64,000 bases of DNA from Pseudomonas viridiflava (GTDB taxonomy: Bacteria > Pseudomonadota > Gammaproteobacteria > Pseudomonadales > Pseudomonadaceae). Of this stretch, positions 18,859 to 28,480 are shown piece by piece. Within the stretch, counting starts at the first letter, position 1. The number at the start of each line of letters is the position of its first letter. Made by a program: the position numbers and the translations under genes. The notes beneath the pieces are model-generated. The model was not told the DNA's origin and did not search any database. It saw only the letters and a list, made by a program, of their open reading frames with translations. Where the stretch lies: NCBI RefSeq assembly GCF_900573885.1, contig NZ_UPSE01000453.1:186001-250000 (forward strand), in the 5' to 3' direction.

Positions 18859-19008
18859 GATGCTTTTCCATCTTGAATTTCTGGATCCCCGCCTGCGCGG
18901 GGATGACGGGTATAGGCGGGATACGCCGGACTTCTAAACATCACCGCCATCCCCGCAAAGGCGGCACTCCGACGATTCGGGATCCAGAATCTCAGATGGA
19001 AAAGCATC
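18859..19008. repeat. 150-bp near-palindromic element (MITE- or REPIN-like)
   Basis: The ends GATGCTTTTCCATCT... (18859-18889) and ...AGATGGAAAAGCATC (18979-19008) are inverted copies of each other. Inner segments GCGGGGATGACGG (18897-18909) and CCGCCATCCCCGC (18944-18956) also pair, so nearly the whole element can fold as one hairpin. There is no coding capacity. It lies between the convergent MDR and helicase genes. Confidence 0.75.
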
Positions 19009-19030
19009 GCGGCTAAAGCCGCTCCTACAG
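19008..19030. repeat. REP-type sequence (CGCGGCTAAAGCCGCTCCTAC)
   Basis: GCGGC-TAAA-GCCGC followed by TCCTAC is the common pseudomonad REP pattern, directly abutting the 150-bp palindrome and 20 bases from the helicase stop codon. It may act as a transcript-stabilising or terminating hairpin. Confidence 0.65.
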
Positions 19031-19049
19031 AAATTGCGGTGTGCGGCGA

Positions 19050-20384
19050 TTACTCCGCCGCCGGCGCTTCCGGCTTCTTGCGCTTCAACGGCGCCATGCC
19101 GTCGCCGCTCACCAATGAGCTCTTCGGCTTGTTGGCGGTTTTGCGTTTGCTCGGCGCTTTGGCCACGGCTTTCTTGTCGGTTTTCTTGTCGGTCTTTTTC
19201 TTCTTCACGCCAACCGCTTTGCCCGAGGCTTTGACCTTTTTCGGGCCGCCGTAGGTGCCTTTCAATTCCTTGACCACGCGGCGTTCGAAGCTCTGCTTCA
19301 GGTAACGCTCGATGCTGGACATCAGGTTCCAGTCGCCGTGGCAGATCAGCGAAATCGCCAGACCTTCGTTACCAGCACGGCCGGTTCGGCCGATGCGGTG
19401 TACGTATTCGTCGCCACTGCGCGGCATGTCGTAGTTGATGACCAAGTCCAGGCCATCCACGTCCAGGCCACGGGCAGCAACGTCGGTGGCAACCAGAATT
19501 TTCACGCCGCCCTGCTTCAAGCGGTCGATGGCCAACTTGCGGTCTTTCTGGTCTTTCTCGCCGTGCAGCACGAATACCTTGTGCTCCGCTGCGACCAGCC
19601 GGCCATAGAGGCGGTCTGCGGCGACGCGGGTGTTGGTGAAGATGATCGCTTTTTGGTACGTCTCGTTGGCCAGCAACCAGAACACCAATTGCTCTTTGTG
19701 CTGGTTGTGGTCGGCGGTGATGATTTGCTGACGCACGCCGTCGCTCAGTTGGCTTACGGCGTTGAGTTGCAGGTGCTGCGGGTCTTTCAGCACGGAAGCG
19801 ACCATCTCGCGCAGACCGTTGCCGCCGCTGGTGGCGGAGAACAGCATGGTCTGGTGCGCGCCTTTGCACTCGCCAGCCAGGCGCTGCACGTCTTCGGCAA
19901 AACCCATGTCGAGCATGCGGTCGGCTTCGTCCAGCACCAGCACTTCCACGGCCTTGAGGTCGAGGTTGCCGGCATTCAGTTGCTCAAGCAGACGGCCCGG
20001 CGTACCGATGAGAATGTCCGGCACCTTGCGCAGCATGGCGGCTTGTACTTTGAAGTCTTCGCCGCCGGTGATCAGGCCGGATTTGATAAAGGTGAATTGC
20101 GAGAAGCGCTCCACTTCTTTCAGCGTCTGCTGCGCCAGCTCGCGGGTTGGCAGCAGGATCAGCGCGCGAATCACTACGCGGGGCTTGGCGTCGCCCATCA
20201 GGCGATTGAGCATCGGCAATACGAACGCAGCGGTTTTGCCGCTACCGGTTTGCGCGGTAACCCGCAGGTCTTTCCCTTCCAGCGCCGGCGGAATGGCCGC
20301 GACTTGTACCGGGGTGGGCTCGACAAACTTCAGCTCGGCCACGGCTTTAAGCAGGCGTTCATGCAGGGCGAATTGGGAAAACAC
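19050..20384 (-). CDS. DEAD-box ATP-dependent RNA helicase
   Basis: A 444-residue helicase with all core motifs: Q-motif region FVEPTPVQ, motif I AQTGSGKT, Ia PTRELAQQ, II DEAD (VLDEADRMLD), III SAT, and VI HRIGRTGRAG. A ~65-residue Lys/Ala-rich tail (repeated KKTDKK) follows, as in RNA-chaperone members of the SrmB/RhlE group. It should remodel RNA in ribosome assembly or mRNA decay. The likely start is GTG 20384 (MFSQFALHERLL), with GAGGTAG 5 bases upstream; ATG 20408 lacks a ribosome-binding site. It appears monocistronic, with the REP sequence just past its stop. Confidence 0.93.
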   Translation of the reverse strand: MFSQFALHERLLKAVAELKFVEPTPVQVAAIPPALEGKDLRVTAQTGSGKTAAFVLPMLNRLMGDAKPRVVIRALILLPTRELAQQTLKEVERFSQFTFIKSGLITGGEDFKVQAAMLRKVPDILIGTPGRLLEQLNAGNLDLKAVEVLVLDEADRMLDMGFAEDVQRLAGECKGAHQTMLFSATSGGNGLREMVASVLKDPQHLQLNAVSQLSDGVRQQIITADHNQHKEQLVFWLLANETYQKAIIFTNTRVAADRLYGRLVAAEHKVFVLHGEKDQKDRKLAIDRLKQGGVKILVATDVAARGLDVDGLDLVINYDMPRSGDEYVHRIGRTGRAGNEGLAISLICHGDWNLMSSIERYLKQSFERRVVKELKGTYGGPKKVKASGKAVGVKKKKTDKKTDKKAVAKAPSKRKTANKPKSSLVSGDGMAPLKRKKPEAPAAE

Positions 20385-20496
20385 AGGGGCTACCTCGGCG
20401 AAGATCACTAAACAGCCGCATAGGTTACCGGTTGTTGCCCCGGAACGCCCGCAGTCTGTGCAGGCGGTCGACCGCAGGCGCGCGGTTTCGCCCAGG

Positions 20497-21393
20497 CTAA
20501 AGCGGCTGCCGGCCTTGCTTGCGCACTACGTGAATGCTGTCCCAGGCGGTCAGCACGATGGCCAGCCAGATGGGCAAATAGGTCCACAACTGCGCGGGGT
20601 TGAAGGTCTCGCCGAGGAACAGCAACGTCACGGCAAACAGCAGCGCCGGTTCCAGGTAGCTGAGAATGCCGAACACGCCTAAGGGCAACAGGCGACTCGA
20701 GGCCATCATGGCCGCGAAGGCCAGCGTGCCGAGCAAACCGATGCCGGGGAGCAGCCACCACATCTGCGGTGCCTGGGTGAACAGATTGTCGGGGCCATAC
20801 GCGACGATCAGCCAGATCGCCACCGGCGCCAGCACGAGCATTTCGAGAATAAAGCCGGACAACGAATCCAGACGCATCCAGCGCCGCAGCATGAAATACG
20901 GCGGGTAGCCTAGCGCCGTCACCAGCGTCGCCCAGGAGAACGCCCGAGTCAGCCACAGTTCATGCAGTACGCCAAGCAAAGCCAGGCCAACGGCGATGCC
21001 CTGCAACGGGCTCAATCGTTCGCGGTAAAACACGCGGCCTACGAGCACCATGGCCAACGGTAGGAGGAAATAACCTAGGGTCACTTCGAGCATCATGCCT
21101 TGCAGTGGCGCCCACAGAAAAAGCCCCCACTGAATGCCAATCAGCGCTGCGGCAACGGGCAATGCCAGCACCAGCAACGGCTCGCGGCGCAAGCGTTGCA
21201 GCGCGCCGAGCAGCAGGCCCCACTGCCGGGAAAGCGCCACCAACAGCAGCACCATGGGAATGGACCACAGCACGCGCTGGGCGAAAATCTGCACGCCATC
21301 CAACGGCGCCAGCTGGTTCACGTAGCCGGGCATAAAGGCGAACAACACCGATGCCCCAACCGACAACGCCACCCCGCGACCCGACAGCCTCAT
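20497..21393 (-). CDS. rarD: EamA-family transporter RarD
   Basis: A 298-residue inner-membrane protein with about ten helices of the EamA/DMT fold. The N-terminus (GRGVALSVGASVLFAFMPGY) and the YREERLSPLQ-like loop (YRERLSPLQGIAV) match RarD, named for a chloramphenicol-sensitivity phenotype; the transported substrate is not settled. ATG 21393 has GTGGGGA 5 bases upstream and is preferred over the GTG at 21405. It lies upstream of the helicase on the same strand, with a 112-base gap. Confidence 0.85.
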   Translation of the reverse strand: MRLSGRGVALSVGASVLFAFMPGYVNQLAPLDGVQIFAQRVLWSIPMVLLLVALSRQWGLLLGALQRLRREPLLVLALPVAAALIGIQWGLFLWAPLQGMMLEVTLGYFLLPLAMVLVGRVFYRERLSPLQGIAVGLALLGVLHELWLTRAFSWATLVTALGYPPYFMLRRWMRLDSLSGFILEMLVLAPVAIWLIVAYGPDNLFTQAPQMWWLLPGIGLLGTLAFAAMMASSRLLPLGVFGILSYLEPALLFAVTLLFLGETFNPAQLWTYLPIWLAIVLTAWDSIHVVRKQGRQPL

Positions 21394-21537
21394 GCGTTTC
21401 CCCACCCCAACCCGATAGCCGGCGACCTTAACGTGGTTGCCGGACTGTGTCGTGAGGGTAGAAGAGAAAAACCGCCGTCAGCGAGACAGAAGCGCGGTCG
21501 AGTTGTGCATGGGCGACAGCCGCAAGTGGCGGCCGGG

Positions 21538-22527
21538 TTACAGCTGCGCCAACCCCACCGGCTGCCGGTGCTCTGCCAGATACGGCAACACTGCCGCCAA
21601 CAGCGGCGCCTTGAAGGCCTCCTGGAAGCGATGGGCCAATCCGGGAATCAGCTTCAACTGCGCCCCTTTGATATGGGCGGCCACATGCACACCGTGCATC
21701 ACTGGCAACAACGGGTCGGCGGTGCCGTGCACAACTAGCGTCGGAACCCGCAGACGATCCAGCAACGCCACGCGGCTGGGCTCCGCGAGAATCGCCAGAA
21801 TCTGCCGCTGCACGCCGGCCGGATTAAAGGCGCGGTCATAAGCGATGGCGGCTTGTTCCTTCAACAGCTCACGGTCGTCATGCACCGTCGGACTGCCCAA
21901 CGCCGCGAGCAGATCGGCCTGTTGCTCGATGGCCACTTCCCGGTTCGGCGCTTCACGGCGCGCCAACAGCGCGAGCAATGCCGGTTTGGGTTCAGGCAAA
22001 CCCTGGGCGCCGGAGCTGGTCATGATCAGCGTCAGCGTGGCAACGCGATCAGGCGCCATGTCGGCCATGTGCTGGGCAATCATGCCGCCCATGCTCGCGC
22101 CCAGCACATGGAAACGGTTCACGTGCAGGCTGTTCATCAGGCCGAGGGCGTCTTGCGCCATGTCGGTGAGGTGATACGGCGCGGTAACGGAAAAGCCGAG
22201 TTTGTAGCGCAGCACTTCATAGGTGAGGTTGGCGCTCTCTGGGGCTTGGGCCCAGGTGGACAGGCCCACGTCGCGGTTGTCGTAGCGAATCACCCGAAAG
22301 CCTTGCTGGCAGAGGGCAACAACCACTTCGTCCGGCCAATGAATCAATTGTCCACCCAGCCCCATGACCAGCAACAAAGCCGGATCGGACTCACGGCCGA
22401 TGCTCTGGTACGCAAGGTTCACCTCGCCCAGATCAGCCCGTTGAACAGGAACCGTGACATCGCATCGTGAAGCCGCAAAAGACGGCAAGGCACACCACAA
22501 GGCGGCCCAGAATAGAAACGCTCGCAT
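21538..22527 (-). CDS. Exported alpha/beta-fold hydrolase
   Basis: A 329-residue protein with a signal peptide (MRAFLFWAALWCALPSFAA) and an alpha/beta-hydrolase domain. The nucleophile elbow is GASMGG, the oxyanion segment is VMGLGGQL, and the acid/His part is VVHGTADPLLP with a late LAHRFQ. The mature N-terminus places it in the periplasm. Esterase or lactonase activity is likely but the substrate is unknown. ATG 22527 gives the clean signal peptide although no good ribosome-binding site precedes it; in-frame ATG 22578 is possible. Confidence 0.82.
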   Translation of the reverse strand: MRAFLFWAALWCALPSFAASRCDVTVPVQRADLGEVNLAYQSIGRESDPALLLVMGLGGQLIHWPDEVVVALCQQGFRVIRYDNRDVGLSTWAQAPESANLTYEVLRYKLGFSVTAPYHLTDMAQDALGLMNSLHVNRFHVLGASMGGMIAQHMADMAPDRVATLTLIMTSSGAQGLPEPKPALLALLARREAPNREVAIEQQADLLAALGSPTVHDDRELLKEQAAIAYDRAFNPAGVQRQILAILAEPSRVALLDRLRVPTLVVHGTADPLLPVMHGVHVAAHIKGAQLKLIPGLAHRFQEAFKAPLLAAVLPYLAEHRQPVGLAQL

Positions 22528-22677
22528 AAGAAAAATACCAACACGCAAAACCCCAGTAAGTGCGGATTCTGCTGACATCTGTGCGAGCGCGCTGCCACAT
22601 AACCGTGACAATTTGATGAAGGGCGCTGAACGGTAGTGGGTTGGGGCGGGAATGCAGGTGCAAACCAAAAAACTCCA

Positions 22678-24972
22678 TCATCCCCCCGCCCGCATGTGCC
22701 GCGCCGCCGCCACCATATTCACCAACGCCGCCTCCGTCTCAACCCACCCCCGCGTCTTCAGCCCACAATCCGGATTCACCCACAATCGCTCCAGCGGAAT
22801 GCGCCTGGCCGCCTTGCTCAGCAGCCCAACCATTGCCGCCTTGTCCGGCACCCGCGGCGAATGGATGTCGTACACGCCCGGGCCAATATCATTGGGATAA
22901 TCAAACGCTTCGAAGGCATCCAACAACTCCATGGCCGAGCGCGAGGTTTCGATGGTGATGACGTCGGCATCCATGGCGGCGATGGCTTCGATTACGTCGT
23001 TGAATTCGCTGTAGCACATGTGGGTGTGAATCTGCGTGGCATCGCCCACACCGCTGGCGCACAGGCGAAACGCGTCCACCGCCCAGTCGAGGTACGCCGT
23101 CCATTGCGCCCGACGCAGCGGCAGCCCTTCGCGGAAGGCGGCTTCGTCGATCTGCACGATCTTGATTCCGGCGCGCTCCAGATCCACCACCTCATCGCGA
23201 ATCGCCAGCGCCAGTTGCCGGGCCTGTTGTTCACGGGAAATGTCTTCGCGAGCGAACGACCACATCAACATGGTCACCGGGCCGGTGAGCATGCCTTTCA
23301 TGACTTTGTCGGTGAGGCTTTGGGCGAAGGTGATCCAGTCCACCGTCATGGCGTGCGGGCGGCTGAGGTCGCCAACAATAACCGCCGGCTTTACGCAGCG
23401 TGAGCCGTAGCTCTGCACCCAGCCAAATCGGGTGAAGGCATAACCGTCCAGTTGTTCGGCAAAGTACTCGACCATGTCGTTGCGCTCAGCCTCTCCATGC
23501 ACCAGCACGTCGAGCCCCAGGCGCTCCTGCACGTGCACGGCGTGGCGGATTTCGCAGTGCATGGCCTCGGTGTACTCGCCTACCGACAGCTTGCCGCGCT
23601 TGTAGGCCTGACGCGCCAGGCGAATGGCCGAGGTTTGCGGGAACGAGCCGATCGTGGTGGTCGGCAGCAGTGGCAAATTCAGGCGCGCCCGTTGCAGTTC
23701 GATGCGCTGTTCGAAGGGCGACTGGCGTTTGCTATCAGCCGGCTGGATGGCGGCGATGCGCGCCTGCACCTCAGGTTTATGGATACGTGTGGAATGAGCT
23801 CGACTGGTTTGCACCGCCGCGCTGGCGGCCAGTGCGGCGACCACGTCAGCGTCCTGCGGCGTGTTCAACGCCTTGGCCAGCACGGCAATCTCGGCGCATT
23901 TCTGCACAGCAAAGGCGAGCCAACTGCGCAGCTCTTCATCCAGTTGCTCTTCTCGGCCCAGATCGACCGGACTGTGCAGCAGCGAACACGAACCGGCGAC
24001 CCACAGCTTGTCGCCAAACCGCGCCTGGGCTTCCTGCAACTGCGCCAGCGCCTGCTGCAAATCGCAGCGCCAAACGTTGCGGCCATTGACCACGCCCAGC
24101 GACAACACTTTGTAGGTGGGCACGCGGTCGAGCACCGCCGCCAGTTGCTCAGGGGCGCGCACCAAGTCCACGTGCAAGCCTTGCACCGGCAGGCTCGCGG
24201 CCAGCCCGAGGTTGTTTTGCAGGTCGCCAAAATAGGTGGCGACGAGTTTTCGCGTGGGCGAGTACTGCAACAGGTTATAGGCGCGCTCGAACGCACTGTT
24301 CCAGGCTTGCGGCAGGTCTAGCGCCAGGATCGGTTCGTCAATCTGCACCCACTGCACGCCTTGAGCAGCCAGGCGTCCGAGAATTTCGCCATACAGCGGT
24401 AACAGGCGGTCGAGCAGGTCGAGTTTGTCGAAGTCGCCATGGCGCGCTTTGCCCAGCCAAAGAAACGTGAGCGGCCCGAGAATGACCGGCTTCACCTGAT
24501 GGCCGAGTGCGTGCGCTTCGGCAACTTCTTCAAAGAGCTGCTCCCAGCTCAGGGTGAACTGTTGGTCGTGACTGAATTCAGGGACGAGGTAGTGGTAGTT
24601 GCTATCGAACCACTTGGTCATTTCTTCGGCATGGGCGCCACCGCAACAGGCTTCGCCGTGAGCACTGGTGCCGCGCGCCATGGCGAACAGAGTGTCGAGC
24701 GTAGGCAAGCTGCCGCCATGGCGGAAACGCTCGGGCACCACGCCGCACAGCAGTGAGTGACTCAGCACGTGGTCGTACCAGGCGAAGTCGCCGACTGGCA
24801 GCAGCTCGATGCCCGCCTCTTTTTGCAGTTGCCAGTGGGCTGCACGCAAGTCGCGGCCCACGGCGCGAAGGCCGGCTTCGTCGAGGTCGCCCTGCCAATA
24901 CGCTTCAAGCGCTTTTTTCAGTTCACGGTCGCGACCGATGCGGGGAAAGCCAAGGTTGTGTGCCACTGCCAT
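22678..24972 (-). CDS. metE: Cobalamin-independent methionine synthase
   Basis: Transfers the methyl group of 5-methyltetrahydropteroyl-triglutamate to homocysteine, the last step of methionine synthesis. The 764 residues match the family length. The N-terminus [20 protein letters not shown] is canonical. Zinc-ligand motifs HMCYSEF and CGLKTRGW are present in the C-terminal half. The correct start is ATG 24972, with GGAG 9 bases upstream, rather than the longer opening to 25083. The gene is divergent from metR, and its promoter region carries a MetR-type site. Confidence 0.97.
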   Translation of the reverse strand: MAVAHNLGFPRIGRDRELKKALEAYWQGDLDEAGLRAVGRDLRAAHWQLQKEAGIELLPVGDFAWYDHVLSHSLLCGVVPERFRHGGSLPTLDTLFAMARGTSAHGEACCGGAHAEEMTKWFDSNYHYLVPEFSHDQQFTLSWEQLFEEVAEAHALGHQVKPVILGPLTFLWLGKARHGDFDKLDLLDRLLPLYGEILGRLAAQGVQWVQIDEPILALDLPQAWNSAFERAYNLLQYSPTRKLVATYFGDLQNNLGLAASLPVQGLHVDLVRAPEQLAAVLDRVPTYKVLSLGVVNGRNVWRCDLQQALAQLQEAQARFGDKLWVAGSCSLLHSPVDLGREEQLDEELRSWLAFAVQKCAEIAVLAKALNTPQDADVVAALAASAAVQTSRAHSTRIHKPEVQARIAAIQPADSKRQSPFEQRIELQRARLNLPLLPTTTIGSFPQTSAIRLARQAYKRGKLSVGEYTEAMHCEIRHAVHVQERLGLDVLVHGEAERNDMVEYFAEQLDGYAFTRFGWVQSYGSRCVKPAVIVGDLSRPHAMTVDWITFAQSLTDKVMKGMLTGPVTMLMWSFAREDISREQQARQLALAIRDEVVDLERAGIKIVQIDEAAFREGLPLRRAQWTAYLDWAVDAFRLCASGVGDATQIHTHMCYSEFNDVIEAIAAMDADVITIETSRSAMELLDAFEAFDYPNDIGPGVYDIHSPRVPDKAAMVGLLSKAARRIPLERLWVNPDCGLKTRGWVETEAALVNMVAAARHMRAGG

Positions 24973-25023
24973 TGCGATGTGCTCCAGAAATCGATGGCGC
25001 ACATTGTCGGGAGCGGCAACACA

Positions 25024-25036
25024 TGAAACAAACTCA
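25024..25036. promoter_or_regulatory. Candidate MetR binding site
   Basis: TGAA-ACAAA-CTCA matches the MetR consensus TGAA-N5-TTCA with one mismatch. It lies in the 144-base gap between divergent metE and metR, where MetR with homocysteine is known to activate metE. Confidence 0.5.
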
Positions 25037-25116
25037 ACATTTTCCAGTTGAACCGTAAAACCATTCACGTTAGTTTCGCTCATGTTCAGCCTGCCAGCCG
25101 CTATGAGAACCCCGCC

Positions 25117-26040
25117 ATGTTGGAATTACGTCACCTGAAAACCCTGCACGCCCTGCGGGAAACCGACAGTCTGGTAGACGCAGCCGAGCGCTTGCACCTG
25201 ACCCAATCTGCCCTCTCCCATCAGTTCAAGGAATTGGAAGAACGCTTGGGCATGCCGCTGTTTGTGCGCAAAACCAAGCCCGTGCGCTTTACCAGCTCCG
25301 GCTTGCGGTTGCTGCAACTGGCCGACTCGCTGCTGCCGCAACTGCGCGCAGCCGAACGTGACATGGCGCGTCTGGTCGGCGGCACGGCTGGCCGGCTGCA
25401 TATGGCGATCGAATGCCATAGTTGCTTCCAGTGGCTGATGCCGACCATCGACCAGTTCCGCGACGCCTGGCCTGAGGTTGAGTTGGACTTGGCGTCGGGG
25501 TTCTCCTTCGCCCCGCTACCGGCGCTGGCGCGTGGCGACCTGGACTTGGTAGTGACGTCGGATCCCGTCGAACTTTCGGGTATTACCTACGTGCCGCTGT
25601 TTACGTATGAAGCCATGCTCGCCGTAGCTAACCAGCACGGTCTGGCGAACAAGCCGTATATCGTTCCGGGTGATCTGGCCAAGGAAACCCTGATTACCTA
25701 CCCGGTGGAACGCGATCGTCTGGACATCTTCACGCGGTTCCTCGAACCGGCCGACATTGAACCGGCGCAAGTCAGAACCTCGGAGCTGACAGTGATGATG
25801 ATGCAGTTGGTGGCGAGCGGCCGCGGCGTGTGTGGGCTGCCCAACTGGGCGCTGCATGAATACAGCTCGCGCGGTTACGTAACGGCCAAGCGCCTGGGTG
25901 ATAAAGGCTTGTTTGCGACGTTGTATGCGGGCATTCGCACCGACATGCTCGATGCGCCGTTTATGCGCGATTTTCTGCTAACCGCGAAAGACACCTCGTT
26001 CTCGACCCTTGAGGGCGTGAGCGCGGCGAAGGAAAAGTGA
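25117..26040 (+). CDS. metR: LysR-family regulator of methionine synthesis
   Basis: A 307-residue LysR-type regulator: the N-terminal helix-turn-helix ([25 protein letters not shown]) and the [16 protein letters not shown] segment match MetR closely. The effector domain follows. It is divergent from metE, the classical arrangement in which MetR activates metE in response to homocysteine. ATG 25117 restores the normal N-terminus; the frame extends back to 25048 without need. An inverted repeat near 26049-26076 may terminate it. Confidence 0.93.
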   Translation: MLELRHLKTLHALRETDSLVDAAERLHLTQSALSHQFKELEERLGMPLFVRKTKPVRFTSSGLRLLQLADSLLPQLRAAERDMARLVGGTAGRLHMAIECHSCFQWLMPTIDQFRDAWPEVELDLASGFSFAPLPALARGDLDLVVTSDPVELSGITYVPLFTYEAMLAVANQHGLANKPYIVPGDLAKETLITYPVERDRLDIFTRFLEPADIEPAQVRTSELTVMMMQLVASGRGVCGLPNWALHEYSSRGYVTAKRLGDKGLFATLYAGIRTDMLDAPFMRDFLLTAKDTSFSTLEGVSAAKEK

Positions 26041-26101
26041 AGCCGTTTTGCCCTCTCCACCACCGCGGAAAGGGCTTGCTGGCTTCTAGCAAGAGACGCT
26101 G

Positions 26102-26359
26102 TCAGCAACCATCGCCCATGCGGCGATATTCAAGGGTGTGGCGCTCGCCCTGGCTGTCTTCATACGTCATCCAGGCTGGGCCAACGGTGCACGTCGGATT
26201 GTCGGTTTTAATCGAGACGACGCGTGCGATGTCCAGCTTCATTCCGTAAACGTATTCTTTGACCATCGGTTGCTCCTGGCCGTCGTTGCTGATCGCTGGC
26301 TGACTGGCCATGGACACGCCTGCAAAACCTGCCAATGCCAGGAAAATAATAGTTTTCAT
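26102..26359 (-). CDS. DUF2790 small exported protein
   Basis: An 85-residue protein with a signal peptide (MKTIIFLALAGFAGVSMAS) and a mature part including KEYVYGMKLDIARVVSI and the C-terminal pattern TCTVGPAWMTYEDSQG ... LEYRRMGDGC. This is the DUF2790 family, small periplasmic pseudomonad proteins, often metal- or stress-responsive; function unknown. AGAGGTGA lies 6 bases before ATG 26359. It converges with metR. Confidence 0.85.
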   Translation of the reverse strand: MKTIIFLALAGFAGVSMASQPAISNDGQEQPMVKEYVYGMKLDIARVVSIKTDNPTCTVGPAWMTYEDSQGERHTLEYRRMGDGC

Positions 26360-26692
26360 CAAAAATCACCTCTTAGGTACCGCATCGGTAGTGGATAGGC
26401 CCCAGCTTTTTTCGCTGTAAGTGAGCGCCCATTTGCCCCTTACTGGCGGCCTGAGTACCTTAGGGATTGGCTGGACGAATCTATGTACGACCCCAAGCAA
26501 GAACCTGTAGGAATTTTCTACAGATCAAAGCGGACACGGCGCGCTCTTCACCGGATTTCTGATTCACGTAGTGATGAGCACCGGGCTTGCCACGTGAGCC
26601 GACTAAAGAAGCACGGCCTGGTCTGCGCCGATGACCACGCCGATTTTTGTGGGCTACGCTGAGCGCTGCTCCACTCTCCCAAGGAAGCTCGA
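26360..26692. other. Intergenic region with short leader-like ORF
   Basis: A 333-base stretch between the divergent DUF2790 and glutamate-synthase-like genes. Its right end holds a 21-codon frame (26631-26696) whose TGA overlaps the next gene's ATG as ATGA. It could couple translation, but no ribosome-binding sequence is obvious for it. Nothing else was recognised. Confidence 0.35.
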
Positions 26693-28357
26693 ATGAGCCT
26701 GTCGCTACTCAGCCGTTACGCGTTTTTTGTCGCCTGTCTCGTGTTCACGTTGGCGAGCCTGCCGTTCTATCACCACGAATGGCTGTGGCCGTTCACGCTG
26801 GTGACCGGCGTGCTGAGCGTGGTCGGCATTGGCGATCTGCTGCAGACGCGTCACGCGGTGCGGCGCAACTACCCGATTCTGGGAAACATCCGTTACTTGG
26901 TCGAAGGCATACGCCCGGAAATTCGCCAATACCTGCTTGAGGCCGACGGCGACAAACTGCCGTTTTCCCGCGCGCAGCGCTCCCTGGTGTATGCGCGGGC
27001 CAAGAACGAAGGCGCCGACAAACCCTTCGGCACGCTGATCGACGTGTACCAGAACGGCTTCGAGTTCATCGGCCACTCCATGCGCCCGGCGGCCCTCGCT
27101 GACCCTGACAGCTTTCGCGTAGTGGTCGGCGGTCCCGCGTGCAAGCAACCGTACTCGGCGTCGCTTTTCAACATTTCGGCCATGAGCTTTGGCTCGCTCA
27201 GTGCCAACGCCATTCGCGCACTGAACAAAGGCGCCAAGCTGGGCAATTTTATTCACGATACCGGTGAGGGCAGCATCAGCCCGTACCACCGCGAACACGG
27301 CGGCGACCTCACCTGGGAATTGGGCAGTGGTTATTTCGGTTGCCGCACCAGCACGGGATTATTCGATCCGGAGCGCTTTGCCAAACAGGCGCAAAACCCG
27401 CAGGTGCGGATGATCGAAATCAAGCTCAGCCAGGGCGCCAAACCTGGCCACGGCGGCATCTTGCCGAAGCACAAAGTCACCAAGGAAATATCCGAGACCC
27501 GTGGCGTGCCGATGGGCGAGGACTGTGTATCGCCGTCACGCCACAGCGCCTTTTCCACACCCACCGAGCTGATGCAATTCGTTGCACAGCTTCGTGAGTT
27601 GTCTGGCGGCAAACCGGTAGGGTTCAAGTTTTGCCTGGGCCACCCATGGGAGTTCATGGGTATCGCCAAAGCCATGCTGGAGACGGGAATCTTGCCGGAC
27701 TTTATCGTCGTCGACGGCAAGGAAGGCGGCACGGGCGCGGCGCCCGTGGAGTTCACCGATCACATTGGCGTGCCGCTGCGCGATGGCCTGCTGTTTGTGC
27801 ACAACACCCTGGTGGGGCTGAACCTGCGCGAACACATCAAGCTCGGTGCCAGCGGCAAAATCGTCAGTGCTTTTGATATTGCCAGCGTGCTGGCCATCGG
27901 CGCGGACTGGGCCAACTCCGCACGCGGCTTCATGTTCGCCATCGGCTGCATTCAAAGTCAGAGCTGCCACACCAACAAATGCCCCACCGGCGTCGCCACC
28001 CAGGACCCGCTGCGCCAGCGCGCGCTCGTGGTGGAAGACAAAGCCGAGCGAGTATTCAGCTTCCACCGCAACACCCTCAAAGCCCTCGCTGAAATGCTGG
28101 CGGCGGCGGGCCTTAGCCATCCTTCGCAGCTTGACGCACGCCATCTGGTGCGGCGCATTTCCAACACGGAGATCAAACTGTTTTCCCAGGAACACGTATT
28201 CCTGAAACCCGGGGCGCTGCTCAGCGGGAATGTAGGTGGCGAGTTCTACGACCGCATGTGGAAAATGGCGCGCGCCGACAGCTTCGACCCGGCTCCGCCG
28301 GAACCGGACCATCAGCCGGTCGCACCGGTAAAACCGGATGCGGTGGAAAGCGTTTAG
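26693..28357 (+). CDS. Membrane-anchored FMN-binding glutamate-synthase-family protein
   Basis: A 554-residue protein with two N-terminal hydrophobic segments (residues about 5-45) followed by the FMN/glutamate-synthase central domain: FNISAMSFGSLSANAIRALN, PGHGGILPKHKV, and DGKEGGTGAAP. The 3Fe-4S cysteine pattern CIQSQSCHTNKCPTGVAT is intact. Unlike GltB it lacks the amidotransferase domain and no GltD partner is adjacent. The physiological reaction of these stand-alone proteins is not established. AAGGAAG lies 6 bases before the ATG. Confidence 0.88.
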   Translation: MSLSLLSRYAFFVACLVFTLASLPFYHHEWLWPFTLVTGVLSVVGIGDLLQTRHAVRRNYPILGNIRYLVEGIRPEIRQYLLEADGDKLPFSRAQRSLVYARAKNEGADKPFGTLIDVYQNGFEFIGHSMRPAALADPDSFRVVVGGPACKQPYSASLFNISAMSFGSLSANAIRALNKGAKLGNFIHDTGEGSISPYHREHGGDLTWELGSGYFGCRTSTGLFDPERFAKQAQNPQVRMIEIKLSQGAKPGHGGILPKHKVTKEISETRGVPMGEDCVSPSRHSAFSTPTELMQFVAQLRELSGGKPVGFKFCLGHPWEFMGIAKAMLETGILPDFIVVDGKEGGTGAAPVEFTDHIGVPLRDGLLFVHNTLVGLNLREHIKLGASGKIVSAFDIASVLAIGADWANSARGFMFAIGCIQSQSCHTNKCPTGVATQDPLRQRALVVEDKAERVFSFHRNTLKALAEMLAAAGLSHPSQLDARHLVRRISNTEIKLFSQEHVFLKPGALLSGNVGGEFYDRMWKMARADSFDPAPPEPDHQPVAPVKPDAVESV

Positions 28358-28367
28358 ACCACCCCAT

Positions 28368-28472
28368 CACTCAACGGAAAGTTACACAAAGCGTAACTTT
28401 CTGTTGAGTGATTGCATTGCAGCGCGAATCACTCTGCACTAAGTTACGCTTTGTGTAACTTTCCGTTGAGTG
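28368..28472. promoter_or_regulatory. Probable AbiEi operator: perfect 32-bp inverted repeat
   Basis: The 32-mer at 28368-28399 recurs as its exact reverse complement at 28441-28472, separated by 41 bases. The left copy is itself a near-palindrome: CACTCAACGGAAAGTTAC and GTAACTTTCTGTTGAGTG (28368-28410) pair with one mismatch. AbiEi antitoxins of other abiE loci are known to bind two inverted repeats in their promoter for autoregulation. This one ends 8 bases before the antitoxin start. Confidence 0.85.
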
Positions 28473-28480
28473 CGTTAACC

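Noticed and set aside
25049..25067. TGAA-N11-TTCA as a MetR site
   Set aside because: Spacer is 11 instead of 5 bases; the site at 25024 fits better.
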